Made by a program: the position numbers and the translations under genes
The notes under the pieces: generated by a model
What the model saw: the letters and a program-made list of their open reading frames with translations, nothing else
Told to the model about the DNA's origin: nothing
The model's database searches: none
Assembly (NCBI GenBank): GCA_963780805.1
Contig: CAWADP010000009.1
Coordinates: 1,426,001-1,490,000 of the forward strand
Reading direction: 5' to 3'
Length of the DNA stretch: 64,000 nt
Source: JASHVB01 sp963780805
GTDB taxonomy: Bacteria > Pseudomonadota > Alphaproteobacteria > Acetobacterales > Acetobacteraceae
In this document: positions 44,919 to 54,067 of the stretch, one piece after another
Numbering within the stretch: the first letter of the stretch is position 1
How the letters are laid out: every line of letters starts with the position of its first letter

Positions 44919-45704
44919 CTAACGGGCAAAGAACAGTTCGGTCAGGATGTAGTCCACTGCCAGGATCAGGATGGAGGCGCTGACCACCGCGTTGGTGGTG
45001 GCGGCGCCCACGCCCTGCGCGCCGCCACGGCTGTTATAACCCTGGTAGCAGCCCATCAGCGCGATGATGAAGCCGAACACCGCTGCCTTCACCAGGCCGG
45101 AGACAACGTCTTCGGTCTGCATGAAGTTCATGGTGTTGGTCAGGTAGGTGGTGGGGTTGAACCCCAGAGAAAGCGTGGAGACGATGAAACCACCCAGCAC
45201 GCCCAGGATGTCGGCCACCACCACCAGTGCCGGCAGAGCGATGACGCCAGCCAACAGGCGTGGTGCCACCAGGTATTTCATCGGGTTGGTGGAAAGCGTC
45301 GCCAGCGCATCGATCTGATCGGTGACGCGCATGGTGCCAAGCTCGGCAGCCACGGCGGCGCCGATGCGCCCGGCCACCATCAGGCCCGCCAGCACAGGTC
45401 CCAGTTCGCGCGTGATCGACAGCACGACGATGTTGGGCACCGCGCTTTGGGCAGAATAGCGGGAGAAGCCGGTATAGGACTGCAGCGCCAGCACCATGCC
45501 GGTGAAGATCGCGGTCAGCGCCACCACGGGCAGGCTGAAATATCCCATCTCCAGCAGCGAGCGGCCGAACAACCGGGCAAAGAAGGGCGGGCGCACGACA
45601 TGGGAGACGCCGTTGCCGGCGAAGATCGCCATGCTGCCGGTGCCGCGGCAGACGCTGATCGTGCCGCGGCCGATCGCGGCCAGGAAGTCGAGGATCGCGT
45701 TCAC
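44919..45704 (-). CDS. mlaE: MlaE-type ABC transporter permease
   Basis: This 261-residue membrane protein is the permease of the Mla phospholipid-transport system (MlaE/YrbE family). It has five to six hydrophobic helices and the family blocks ARLFGRSLLEMGYFSLPVVA, ALTAIFTGMVLALQSYTGFS, ITRELGPVLAGLMVAGRIGA and AELGTMRVTDQIDALATLST. The GTG start overlaps the alr stop (GTGA), so the two are coupled. The partner mlaF/mlaD genes are not in the window. Confidence 0.93.
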   Translation of the reverse strand: MNAILDFLAAIGRGTISVCRGTGSMAIFAGNGVSHVVRPPFFARLFGRSLLEMGYFSLPVVALTAIFTGMVLALQSYTGFSRYSAQSAVPNIVVLSITRELGPVLAGLMVAGRIGAAVAAELGTMRVTDQIDALATLSTNPMKYLVAPRLLAGVIALPALVVVADILGVLGGFIVSTLSLGFNPTTYLTNTMNFMQTEDVVSGLVKAAVFGFIIALMGCYQGYNSRGGAQGVGAATTNAVVSASILILAVDYILTELFFAR

Positions 45705-46882
45705 GCGGGCAAATACGTGCGGTGGTAGCGGCGGCTGAGCGAGGTGAGCACCTCGTAGCCGTTGGTGCCGGCGATGCTGGCGAGGTCGTCTGGCGTCTGT
45801 GACGGCCCGAGCAATTCCAACATGCTGCCGGGTTGCACCGCGGGATGATCGGTCACGTCGAAGGTCGTCAGGTCCATGGACACGCGGCCTACCAGCGGGA
45901 TGGGGGTGCCGTCAAAGACTGCGCTGCCACGGTTGGAGAGGCTGCGGTGCCAGCCGTCGGCATAGCCCACGCCGATCGTGGCAATGCGTGACGGGCGGGC
46001 GGCGCGCCAGGTGGCGTTGTAGCCGACGCTGTCGCCGGTCTTTACGGCGCGCACCGCCAGCACCCGCGCGGTGAGGCGCACCGTCTGCTGCATTGGATTG
46101 GGCCGGCCGGGCTTCGGATTGAGCCCGTACAGCGCGGCGCCAGGGCGGGCGAGATCGGACCCCCAGGCGGTGCCGAGGAAGATGCCTGACGAGTTGGCGA
46201 AGCTGCGCGATGCCGGCGGCAGACCAGCGCAGGCGGCGGCAAAGCGCTCGGCCTGATGGTGGTTCAATGGGTCGCCGGGCTCTTCCGACGCTACGAGATG
46301 CGTCATGACGTAGCGCAGGTCGATGCCGGCCAGGCGGGCATGGTCGGCTTGCAGCGTCGAGAGCTCGCGCGGATCGAGACCGAGACGCGACATGCCGGTG
46401 TCGATATGCAGCAGGGCGGGGAGGGGTCGCCCGATCCGTCGCGCTGTGGCGGCCCATGCGTCCAGTTCGGACAGCGCGTTCAGCACCGGGGTGATGTCGT
46501 GCGCGACGTACTCCGGTTCGCTGCCGGGCAGCGGGCCGCCGAGCACTGCCACCATCGCACCGGGTAGCCGGTCGCGAATCGCCAACGCTTCGTCCAGCAA
46601 AGCGACGAAGAAGTGGCGGCAGCCGGCGGCTAACAGGGCAGGGGCCACGTGTGCGGCGCCCAGTCCGTAGGCGTCGGCCTTCACCACGCCGGCGACCGCG
46701 CCGGACGGATGGTGCCGGCAGAGCATGCGCCAGTTGGCGACGACGGCCCCCAGGTCGATCGCCAGCGTGGCGGCGGAGGAAATGGCTTGCGGCGGCACGG
46801 TCGTGTTCAGTTCCTTAGGCGCTGGCGGGGGGCAGCACCAATCGGTCGCATCAGCCTGCCGCGGCGCGGCTGGGTCAAGCAT
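45701..46882 (-). CDS. alr: alanine racemase
   Basis: Alr interconverts L- and D-alanine for peptidoglycan, using PLP. The 393-residue protein has the PLP Lys in AGVVKADAYGLGAAHVAPAL, the substrate-domain block LLHIDTGMSRLGLDPREL, the second-subunit Tyr region VGYNATWRAARPSRIATIGV and GVGYADGWHRSLSNRG, and RVSMDLTTFDVTDHP. The ATG at 46882 is chosen; the frame upstream extends through a P1 repeat. An N-terminal extension of about 35 residues precedes the barrel. Confidence 0.95.
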   Translation of the reverse strand: MLDPAAPRQADATDWCCPPPAPKELNTTVPPQAISSAATLAIDLGAVVANWRMLCRHHPSGAVAGVVKADAYGLGAAHVAPALLAAGCRHFFVALLDEALAIRDRLPGAMVAVLGGPLPGSEPEYVAHDITPVLNALSELDAWAATARRIGRPLPALLHIDTGMSRLGLDPRELSTLQADHARLAGIDLRYVMTHLVASEEPGDPLNHHQAERFAAACAGLPPASRSFANSSGIFLGTAWGSDLARPGAALYGLNPKPGRPNPMQQTVRLTARVLAVRAVKTGDSVGYNATWRAARPSRIATIGVGYADGWHRSLSNRGSAVFDGTPIPLVGRVSMDLTTFDVTDHPAVQPGSMLELLGPSQTPDDLASIAGTNGYEVLTSLSRRYHRTYLPA

Positions 46883-47038
46883 CACCTGGCGCGATTCATG
46901 TGCAAGGCGCGGGCGGCGCGTCAATGGCTGACGGAGTGACTTGTCGCGCCGGAAGCATGGCGGCGAACGCAAAGATGGGAAAGAGATTTTATATGATCGA
47001 CTGTCGCAACCAATGATTCTCCGCGACGAATGCCTCCC

Positions 47039-47142
47039 TGTCATTGCGAGGAGCGAAGCGACGAAGCAATCCCCTGCCTGACGAGCCGCCGTCGGCTGTG
47101 CGCGCAGGAGATTGGTTCCTCGCTTCGCTCCTCGCAGTGACA
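47039..47142. repeat. P1 palindromic intergenic repeat (variant)
   Basis: Left arm TCATTGCGAGGAGCGAAGCG and right arm TCGCTTCGCTCCTCGCAGTG then ACA. It lies upstream of alr in the alr/oxidoreductase gap (46883-47382). I see no gene in the rest of that gap. Confidence 0.8.
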
Positions 47143-47382
47143 AGGGGTGCTGCGTGCCGCCCTGGGACGGTCAACGGTTCGAGCAATTGGTGTTAGCAAG
47201 CCCTGGAACCAATTCGCTCGCCGACATTGTTTCCTGCTCGCGGGCTTTCAAGACAGCGCTGCAGACGGCGCCGCAACGCCATCTGCTGGTCATAAGGTTG
47301 TCCGCATTTCCGGTGCGACAGAATGGGCGCAAGCTGGTGCGCGCTTTCGGCCTGCGCCGCGAGCATGACGATGGGGGAGATA

Positions 47383-48528
47383 ATGGCGGAGCAGCGTATC
47401 GGCGTCATCATCAACGGCGCCACCGGCCGTATGGGCACCACGCAGCACATGGCGAACTTGCTCGCTGTCGCCGCCGAGGGTGGACTGGCGCTGCGCAACG
47501 GCGACCGCCTGGTGCCGGAACTGCTGCTGGTGGGACGCGACGCGGCACGCTTGCGCGTCCTGGCCGCGGCGCATGGTGGCCTGCGCTGGACCACCAGCCT
47601 GGAGGAGGCGCTGGCGGGGCCGGACTCGATCTTCATGGATTGCGCCGCGACCGGCGGGAGGCCGGAGCGCGTGCGGATGGCGATCGCGGCGGGCAAGCAC
47701 ATCCATATCGAAAAGCCGACCGCGCCCACCGTCGAGGAGGCGATGGCTATGGCCCGCGCCGCGCACGCCGCCGGCGTCAGGCACGGCGTCATCCAGGACA
47801 AACTGTTTTTGCCCGGCTTCGCCAAGCTGCTGTTCGTCAAGCACGCCGGATTCTTCGGGCGCGTGCTGTCGATCCGCATCGATGCCGGGTCGTGGATCTT
47901 CGATGGCACCACGCAAACATGCCAGCGGCCGAGCTGGAACTATAAACGGGCGGAGGGCGGCGGCCTGGCGCTCGATATGATGGCGCACTGGCGGTACATG
48001 ATCGATCGGCTGGCCGCTCCGGTGACGGCCGTTTGCGCACTGATGGCGACCGCGGTGCCGGAACGCGTGGATGAGCAGGGGCGGCGGTATCGGGTGGATG
48101 TGGAGGACACGTCGCACGCATTGCTGCGGCTGGAAGGCGGCGGCGTGGGGGTGATTACCAATAGCTGGGCCATGCGCCTGCGGCGGGATGACACGATGGT
48201 GGTGCAGATCGACGGCACGCATGGCTCGGCTGTGGCGGGGCGGTTTCGCTGCTTCACCCAGGCGGCAGTCAACACGCCCGATGCGTTTCTTGGCGGCGGG
48301 CAACGCAGCAACATGGATTTCCTCGCGCAGTGGCAGGAGGTGCCGGACACACTGCCAGGCGGCAACCCGTTCCGGCAATGCTGGGAAACGTTCCTGCGCC
48401 ATGTGGCGGAGGACGCACCGTATGTGCCGAACCTGGTGGAGGGCGCGAAGGCGGTACAGTTGGCCGACCTCGCGTATCGCAGCGTGGCCGAGGGGCGTTG
48501 GATGGAGGTGGCGGAGTTGCGGCTATGA
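47383..48528 (+). CDS. Gfo/Idh/MocA family oxidoreductase
   Basis: This 381-residue NAD(P)-dependent dehydrogenase has the Rossmann start IGVIINGATGRMGTTQHMAN (with a G-A-T-G-R-M-G loop), the diagnostic GKHIHIEKPTAPTVEEAMAM with the catalytic Glu-Lys-Pro, and the C-terminal sheet domain (GGGLALDMMAHWRYMIDRLA with the conserved Asp and His). Family members oxidise sugars, inositol or related polyols. The ATG at 47383 follows GGGGGAGA. It stands between two P1 elements. Confidence 0.9.
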   Translation: MAEQRIGVIINGATGRMGTTQHMANLLAVAAEGGLALRNGDRLVPELLLVGRDAARLRVLAAAHGGLRWTTSLEEALAGPDSIFMDCAATGGRPERVRMAIAAGKHIHIEKPTAPTVEEAMAMARAAHAAGVRHGVIQDKLFLPGFAKLLFVKHAGFFGRVLSIRIDAGSWIFDGTTQTCQRPSWNYKRAEGGGLALDMMAHWRYMIDRLAAPVTAVCALMATAVPERVDEQGRRYRVDVEDTSHALLRLEGGGVGVITNSWAMRLRRDDTMVVQIDGTHGSAVAGRFRCFTQAAVNTPDAFLGGGQRSNMDFLAQWQEVPDTLPGGNPFRQCWETFLRHVAEDAPYVPNLVEGAKAVQLADLAYRSVAEGRWMEVAELRL

Positions 48529-48542
48529 GCTGCCGGCGAAAC

Positions 48543-48685
48543 TGTCATCGCGAGCGCATCCCTGCCATTGCGAGGACCGCTCTGTCATTGCGGCGCAGCT
48601 CTGTCATTGCGAGCACAGCGAAGCAATCTTCTGGAGAGTGCGCATGTCATGCCGGGGAGATTGTTTCGCTGCGCTCGCAATGACA
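48543..48685. repeat. P1 palindromic element with extra TCATTGCGAG copies
   Basis: Four left-arm starts (TGTCATCGCGAG, TGCCATTGCGAG, TGTCATTGCGGC, TGTCATTGCGAGC) precede a single right arm ending TGCGCTCGCAATGACA at 48685. It looks like a partly expanded element. Confidence 0.8.
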
Positions 48686-48750
48686 TTCTAACCGTTAGAG
48701 TGGCAACACTCCCGTCGTTCTCCGTTTCCTCTCGTCCAAGGAATGTAGCA

Positions 48751-49152
48751 ATGCCACAGGCCGCGCATAGCCATGCAGCCACCAGCGACCCGGAGGTCCG
48801 GGACAGCATGATGCTGCTGACGGAGCTGAACCGCAATTACATTCGTTCCGTGGAGTTTGCCGATGTCGCGTGGTTTGAGGCAAACCTGGCCGGCGACTTC
48901 ATGAACACCAACCCGGACGGGACCTTTCTGGACAAGGCAGGCTTCCTCGCCCAGATCGCGCGCGGATCGTCGGTCAAGCAGATCGAGACGCATGACGTGC
49001 TGGTGCGCATCCTGGGCGATTTCGCCATCATCCACGCCAGGACCAGCTATGTGAAGCCGGACGGAAGCATCGGAGGAGGCCGCTATACCGACGATTGGCA
49101 ATGTCGCGAGAACACCTGGAAATGCGTCTCGGCGCACGTGACGCGACGCTGA
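48751..49152 (+). CDS. NTF2-like (SnoaL/DUF4440) family protein
   Basis: This 133-residue protein has the cone-shaped NTF2 fold pattern: an N-terminal helix (LLTELNRNYIRSVEFADVAW), then FEANLAGDFMNTNPDGTFLD, KAGFLAQIARG, and strands HDVLVRILGDFAIIHARTSY and GRYTDDWQCRENTWKCVSAH. DUF4440 proteins often act as small steroid-isomerase-like enzymes or binding proteins. AAGGA lies about eight bases before the ATG at 48751. It begins a co-directional block with the SDR, binding protein and phosphoribosyltransferase genes. Confidence 0.85.
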   Translation: MPQAAHSHAATSDPEVRDSMMLLTELNRNYIRSVEFADVAWFEANLAGDFMNTNPDGTFLDKAGFLAQIARGSSVKQIETHDVLVRILGDFAIIHARTSYVKPDGSIGGGRYTDDWQCRENTWKCVSAHVTRR

Positions 49153-49210
49153 GCAGAGCGCTATTTTGCAACTGCCGCTGCTTGCCCGACAATGATAGGA
49201 GAAACGCCCT

Positions 49211-49909
49211 ATGTTCGCCGACAAAATCTTCATCGTTACCGGCGCCGCCGGCAATGTTGGCAGCGCGGTCGTGCGTCTGCTCGCCAGTCGAGGCGCGAGG
49301 GTCGCAGCGGTTGACATGCTGGAGCGCCCGCTCAGCGCTGTCATGCAGACGTTGGAGAACCCGCAACTGCATCTGCCGCTGCCCGGCATCGATCTCGCCG
49401 ATCCATCCGCGTGCGGGGCTCTGGTTGCGCGCGTTGTTCAGACGCTCGGCGGTCTGCATGGCGTTGCGACCACTGTAGGCGGCTTCGCCATGGGCAAGCT
49501 TGCCGATACCGGTTTGGCGGAATGGGACGCGATGTTCATGCTGAACGTCAAAACCACATGGAACATATATCGCGCCGCCGTCCCGGTGCTGCGCGCGGCT
49601 GGCGGCGGCAGCCTTGTGGGTATCGGCAGCGCCGCCGGTCTGCGCGGCAGCGGCGAGATGGCACCGTATGCCGCGACGAAAAGCGCGGTGATGCGCCTGA
49701 CCGAAAGCCTGGCCGAGGAGTTGCGGTCCGACCACATCCGGGTCAACGCCGTCTTGCCCACGACGATCGACACGCCGCAAAATCGAGTCGCCATGCCGGG
49801 TGCGAACACGTCCCGCTGGGTCAAGCCGGCGGAAGTAGCGGAAGCCATGTTGTTCCTGCTGTCCGATGCGGCGAGTGGCGTGTCCGGCGCACTGCTGCCG
49901 GTAGGATGA
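49211..49909 (+). CDS. short-chain dehydrogenase/reductase
   Basis: This 232-residue classical SDR has the cofactor motif FIVTGAAGNVGSAVVRLLAS, catalytic Ser in GSLVGIGSAAGLRG, and Tyr-Lys in APYAATKSAVMRLTESLAEE. The NNAG motif is replaced by VATTVGGF. It starts 58 bases after the NTF2-like gene and ends six bases before the binding-protein gene, so it is probably in one transcript with both. Substrate unknown. Confidence 0.9.
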   Translation: MFADKIFIVTGAAGNVGSAVVRLLASRGARVAAVDMLERPLSAVMQTLENPQLHLPLPGIDLADPSACGALVARVVQTLGGLHGVATTVGGFAMGKLADTGLAEWDAMFMLNVKTTWNIYRAAVPVLRAAGGGSLVGIGSAAGLRGSGEMAPYAATKSAVMRLTESLAEELRSDHIRVNAVLPTTIDTPQNRVAMPGANTSRWVKPAEVAEAMLFLLSDAASGVSGALLPVG

Positions 49910-49915
49910 GCGACC

Positions 49916-50926
49916 ATGCGACATTTTATCACCGGCCTGATGCTGGCCCTGTTGCTGGCCTTATCGCTCCCAGGCGTGAGCAGGGCGGACGACCATGTGA
50001 CGTTCGGTCTCGATTGGCTGGCCGAGGCTGAATACGGCGGCTACTACCAGGCGGTGGCGAACGGCATTTACGCGCGGCACGGGTTGTCGGTGACGATCCG
50101 GGAGGGCGGTCCGCAGGTCAACCAAATGCAGTTGCTGATGGCCGGCCGGCTGGATTTCAACCTGGGCGGCGAACGCGCCATCGAGTTCGCGCAGCGGCAC
50201 CTGCCGTTCCTCGCGGTTGCCGCGATCTTTCAAAAGGACCCGGCGGTGCTGATCGCGCATCCTGGCCAGGGCGATGACAGCTTTGCCGCGCTGAAGGGCA
50301 AGCCGATCGAGATCGGGGCGGACACCCGCAACGGATGGTGGCGCTTCCTGGCGGCGAAATACGGCTACAGCGACAGCCAGATCCGCCCCTATACGTTCAG
50401 CCTGGCCCCGTTCCTGGCCAACAAGCAGATGATCCAGCAAGGCTATCTGGGATCGGAGCCATTCCTGATCCGGCAGAAGGCCGGATTCGATCCGGTAGTT
50501 CTGCTGGTGGCCGACGGCGGCTATGCGGCCTATTCCAACATCATTACCACAAGCGCCAAACTTGTGAAGGACAATCCGGGGCTGGTGCAACGTTTTATCG
50601 ATGCCTCGATCGAGGGCTGGTACTCGTATCTGTATCAGGATCCGGCCCCAGCCAACCGGCTTATCCGCGAAGCCAATCCGGATATGTCCGAGGCGCTGTT
50701 GGCGTACGGCCGCAAGGTGATGATCGAACACGGTACAGTGGATTCCGGCGACGCTTTGAAACTTGGGATTGGCGCGATGACCGACGCCCGCTGGGCAGAG
50801 TTCTACCGCTCGATGGCGGCGGTCGGCGTTTATTCGAAGGGCATCGATATCTCGCACGCGTACACGACACGGTTCGTGGACCATCGGGTCGGGATCGAGA
50901 TGCGCCCGGCCGGAGCGCATCCATGA
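49916..50926 (+). CDS. NMT1/THI5-like ABC transporter substrate-binding protein
   Basis: This 336-residue periplasmic protein has a signal peptide (MRHFITGLMLALLLALSLPG, cleavage near SRA-DD) and an NMT1/SsuA-like binding fold: VTFGLDWLAEAEYGGYYQAV, IREGGPQVNQMQLLMAGRLD and GYLGSEPFLIRQKAGFDPVV. The related THI5/ThiY proteins bind pyrimidine precursors of thiamine or similar aromatic rings. No permease or ATPase gene is adjacent. The stop overlaps the phosphoribosyltransferase start (ATGA), suggesting a shared substrate, perhaps a nucleobase. That link is inference. Confidence 0.87.
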   Translation: MRHFITGLMLALLLALSLPGVSRADDHVTFGLDWLAEAEYGGYYQAVANGIYARHGLSVTIREGGPQVNQMQLLMAGRLDFNLGGERAIEFAQRHLPFLAVAAIFQKDPAVLIAHPGQGDDSFAALKGKPIEIGADTRNGWWRFLAAKYGYSDSQIRPYTFSLAPFLANKQMIQQGYLGSEPFLIRQKAGFDPVVLLVADGGYAAYSNIITTSAKLVKDNPGLVQRFIDASIEGWYSYLYQDPAPANRLIREANPDMSEALLAYGRKVMIEHGTVDSGDALKLGIGAMTDARWAEFYRSMAAVGVYSKGIDISHAYTTRFVDHRVGIEMRPAGAHP

Positions 50927-51909
50927 GCGACGGTCCGGCCGCCGCTCCATGGAAGGGCCTGCAGACCGACCGCATGCCGCGATTCATCGGCTACGATGAG
51001 GCCGAACGCATGGTCGCGGCATTGCTCGATCAGGCGGAGGCCTGGCGGCCCGAGGCGGTGGTGGGGATCGCGCGCGGTGGACTGGTGCCGGCGACGATGG
51101 CTGCCTGCATGCTCGCCTTGCCGCTGGCCATCGTGGGATGGCACCACCGCGGTGATCCGATCGGCTGGATCGGCCCGAAACCGGATGCGGAGCGTGTGCT
51201 GCTGGTGGATGATTGCTGTGCCACCGGCCTGACCATGCGCGCCGCCCAGGCGATGTTGCGCGACGAACATATCGACAGCCTGACGTTGACCATCACCCAT
51301 GACCCGGAAACCACGGGCCACGTTCCCGATCTCTCGCATCCCGTGCGGGAACTCTTCCGATTCCCGTGGGAACGCGGGGAGGCCACGCCGGCCGCCCGCC
51401 GCATGCGTGCGGCCGGCGCCGCGGCGGACCGGGCGTTCGAGCAATCGTTTCTCGGTCTCGATCTCGACGGAATTTTCCTGCCCGACATTCCCAAGGCCGA
51501 CTACGACCGCGACCTTCAAGACACGCTGCGGCGACGCCATTCACTGGCGCCATTCGAACGGCTGCCGCGGTTCGAAGCCGCGCGCGCCGTCGTCATCACC
51601 GGTCGGCCGGAACGGGATCGCGATATGACGCTGGCCTGGCTGGCCCGTTGCGGCCACGCTGGCGTGGCGTTGGAGTGCCGGCCCGCGGATGTGGGCGACG
51701 ACGTCGAGTCGGTCGCAGCTTATAAGGCACGGGCGGCCACGCAGTGGGGTTGCACGCATTTCACCGAAAGCGACCCGGAGCAAGCGATCCGTATCGCGGC
51801 GCTTGCACCGCATATCATCGTTCGTTGGTGGCAGGCCGAGGAGGCACGTGGGTGGCTGATTGGCGCAATCCACCAGGCGGAGGGGAAACTGGTCAGCCAA
51901 GTTGGTTGA
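50923..51909 (+). CDS. phosphoribosyltransferase-HAD-like fusion protein
   Basis: This 328-residue cytoplasmic protein joins two enzyme folds. Residues about 20-150 are a type I phosphoribosyltransferase (VVGIARGGLVPATMAA; PRPP loop RVLLVDDCCATGLTMRAAQA with the two Asp at 96-97). Residues about 175-328 look HAD-like: LDLDGIFLPDIP (Asp 180 and 182 as the nucleophile pair) and VVITGRPERDRDMTLAWLAR (Thr motif). The start codon overlaps the stop of the binding protein. The combination suggests base salvage together with phosphate hydrolysis or hydrolase-like control, but the substrate cannot be read from sequence. Confidence 0.83.
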   Translation: MSDGPAAAPWKGLQTDRMPRFIGYDEAERMVAALLDQAEAWRPEAVVGIARGGLVPATMAACMLALPLAIVGWHHRGDPIGWIGPKPDAERVLLVDDCCATGLTMRAAQAMLRDEHIDSLTLTITHDPETTGHVPDLSHPVRELFRFPWERGEATPAARRMRAAGAAADRAFEQSFLGLDLDGIFLPDIPKADYDRDLQDTLRRRHSLAPFERLPRFEAARAVVITGRPERDRDMTLAWLARCGHAGVALECRPADVGDDVESVAAYKARAATQWGCTHFTESDPEQAIRIAALAPHIIVRWWQAEEARGWLIGAIHQAEGKLVSQVG

Positions 51910-51973
51910 TTGTGGCTGGTGTACTGTCACTAACCCCGCGATCGTGCCGCGCGCGGGCACTTAGAAAATCATT

Positions 51974-52027
51974 CACCACGAAGCCACGAAGGGGCGAAGA
52001 AGTTCTTCTTCGTGACTTCGTGGCGAA
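51974..52027. repeat. inverted repeat (CACCACGAAG type)
   Basis: TTCACCACGAAGCCACGAAG and CTTCGTGACTTCGTGGCGAA are near complements separated by about ten bases. This motif class is widespread in bacterial intergenic DNA. The gap 51910-52185 holds no gene; a P1 half lies at 52149-52186 next to the dnaB stop. Confidence 0.75.
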
Positions 52028-52185
52028 TGTTGCAAGCATTCGCATCGCAATGGCGTCGAGATGTGGCACCGTCGCGAGCCAAGCGGCCAGGATTTTTTGT
52101 ATGGGTACCTGGACTCAACGTGGCGCGACACGGCTGCATAGCGCCCTGCTGTCATTGCGAGCAACGCAGCGACGATGCCATCGCC

Positions 52186-53682
52186 TCACCTCGCATATTC
52201 CCCATGCATTCGATCGAGATCGGCAAACCTTGTGAACTCCGGTTCGAAGAACAACTGGATCGTCCCCGTCGGGCCATGACGCTGCTTGGCGATGATCAGG
52301 TCGGCCATGTTGTGCGCCCGCTCCATGTCCTGCTTCCACTTGTCCACCGCGCCATGGAACTTCTCGTCATTGTCGAACCGCGGCTGCTGCGGTTCGCGTT
52401 GTTCCAGATCGTACTCCTCGCGATACAGGAACATCACCGAATCCGCATCCTGCTCGATCGTGCCCGATTCACGCAGGTCGGAGAGCTGCGGCCGCTTGTC
52501 CTCACGGTTCTCCACCTGGCGCGAGAGCTGCGACAGCGCGATCACCGGCACTTCCAGCTCCTTGGCGATCGCCTTCAGACCTTGCGTGATCTGGCTGATC
52601 TCCAGCACGCGGTTCTCCGGCTTCGTCCCCGCCGCCGGACGCATGAGCTGCAGGTAGTCCACCACGATCAGCGCCAGTCCCTTGGTACGCTTCAACCGCC
52701 GCGCCCGGGTGCGCATCGCCGACAGAGTCAGCGCCGGAGTGTCGTCGATCTCGATCGGCAGGCCGGACAGTTCGCGGCTCACCTCTATGAACCGGTTGAA
52801 ATCGCGCTGCTGGATCTCGCCTTTGCGGATCTTGTCGCTGGACACCTGCGCTTCTTCCGCCAGCAGGCGCGTTGCCAATTGCTCCGAGCTCATTTCCAGC
52901 GAGAAGACCGCCACCGCGGCACGCGGCATCGCATTGGCGTCCTTGGCGCGCGCTTCCGCCAGCAGCGCCTTGGCCGCGCCAAACGCGATCTTGGTGGCGA
53001 GCGAGGTCTTCCCCATGCCCGGCCGTCCCGCCAGGATCATCAGATCGGACGGGTGCATGCCGCCGGTTTTCGCGTCCAGGTCGCGCAGCCCCGTCGTCAA
53101 CCCCGCAACGTGGCCGGAACGATGGAACGCACGTTCGGCGCCCTGGATAGCCTCGGTCAGCGCCTTCTCGAACGTGACGAATCCGCCGCCAGTCGAACCT
53201 TTAGATGCCAGATCGAACAGAAATTGCTCGGCGGTTTCGATTTGCTGGCTGCCGGCGAGTTCGGGATCGGCGCCGAATGCGTTGTTCACCACGATCTCGC
53301 CGATGTCGATCAACTGCCGGCGCAGCCAGGCGTCGTGGATGGCGCGGCCATACTCGCCGGCGTTGATGATGCCGACCATCGCGGTGAGAAGCTGCGCCAG
53401 GTAGGCGGTGCCGCCGACTTCCTCCAGCACGCCGGAATGCTCGAACTCCGCCTTCAGCGTCACCGCATCGGCAAGGTGCCCCGATTCGACGCGGCGCACG
53501 ATGGCCTGGTAGATGCGGCCGTGGATCGCGTCGGCGAAATGCTCGGGCGCAAGAAACTCCGAGACACGCTCGTAAGCCTTGTTGTTGGCGAGCAGTGCGC
53601 CAAGCAACGCTTGCTCCGCCTGGATGTTGGAGGGCGGCAGGCGTTGCGACAGGCCGAGAAGGGGCGAATCGATGGTGTTCAT
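52186..53682 (-). CDS. dnaB: replicative DNA helicase DnaB
   Basis: DnaB is the hexameric helicase of the replication fork. The 498-residue protein has an N-terminal primase-interacting domain (about 15-120: NIQAEQALLGALLANNKAYE), a linker, and the RecA-like motor: TGLRDLDAKTGGMHPSDLMI, Walker A LAGRPGMGKTSLATKIA, VFSLEMSSEQLATRLLAEEA, Walker B LALIVVDYLQLMRP, and the arginine finger region IALSQLSRQVENREDKRPQL. The C-terminus IIAKQRHGPTGTIQLFFEPE is typical. ATG at 53682. In many alphaproteobacteria alr follows dnaB directly; here a 5-kb plus-strand block lies between. Confidence 0.97.
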   Translation of the reverse strand: MNTIDSPLLGLSQRLPPSNIQAEQALLGALLANNKAYERVSEFLAPEHFADAIHGRIYQAIVRRVESGHLADAVTLKAEFEHSGVLEEVGGTAYLAQLLTAMVGIINAGEYGRAIHDAWLRRQLIDIGEIVVNNAFGADPELAGSQQIETAEQFLFDLASKGSTGGGFVTFEKALTEAIQGAERAFHRSGHVAGLTTGLRDLDAKTGGMHPSDLMILAGRPGMGKTSLATKIAFGAAKALLAEARAKDANAMPRAAVAVFSLEMSSEQLATRLLAEEAQVSSDKIRKGEIQQRDFNRFIEVSRELSGLPIEIDDTPALTLSAMRTRARRLKRTKGLALIVVDYLQLMRPAAGTKPENRVLEISQITQGLKAIAKELEVPVIALSQLSRQVENREDKRPQLSDLRESGTIEQDADSVMFLYREEYDLEQREPQQPRFDNDEKFHGAVDKWKQDMERAHNMADLIIAKQRHGPTGTIQLFFEPEFTRFADLDRMHGEYAR

Positions 53683-53913
53683 GCGGCGCGGAGTTTACCG
53701 CCGAGCCAGCGCGACAGCACCATGTGAAGAGTGGGGATAAGACAGGATAGCGGGGGCGACGCAACAGCGCCGCATCGTCTTTCCGCGCAACGCGGCCTGG
53801 TTTCACTCCTGCGCGTCTGTTCGGTCGAGCTTCTGTCTGCGCCTTATGTGCCGGACGCAATGCTGCCGCGACCTTGACGTGCCGAAGCAACCGCGCGACT
53901 TGCGTTGCCGCGG

Positions 53914-53929
53914 TTTGACCCGGGTCAAA
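53914..53929. promoter_or_regulatory. 16-bp perfect palindrome TTTGACCCGGGTCAAA, candidate FNR/FixK-type operator
   Basis: The palindrome fits the TTGAY-N4-RTCAA pattern of Crp/FNR-superfamily sites (FixK, DNR, HcpR and others). It lies 138 bases before the MFS transporter start in the dnaB/MFS intergenic region (53683-54067), which otherwise shows no gene. Regulation of the transporter by such a factor is a hypothesis. Confidence 0.45.
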
Positions 53930-54067
53930 GCGCTCGCGACCGCAAAATGCCATGTGGTTTACGGTGGGCATCTCGCTCCAGCACATCTTGCTCCGGCACG
54001 GAGCAAGCGGCCCGCCGCGCACCGCTGCGTCCCCACGCGAGCGGCAACGACGGACAGGAGGGAACCA

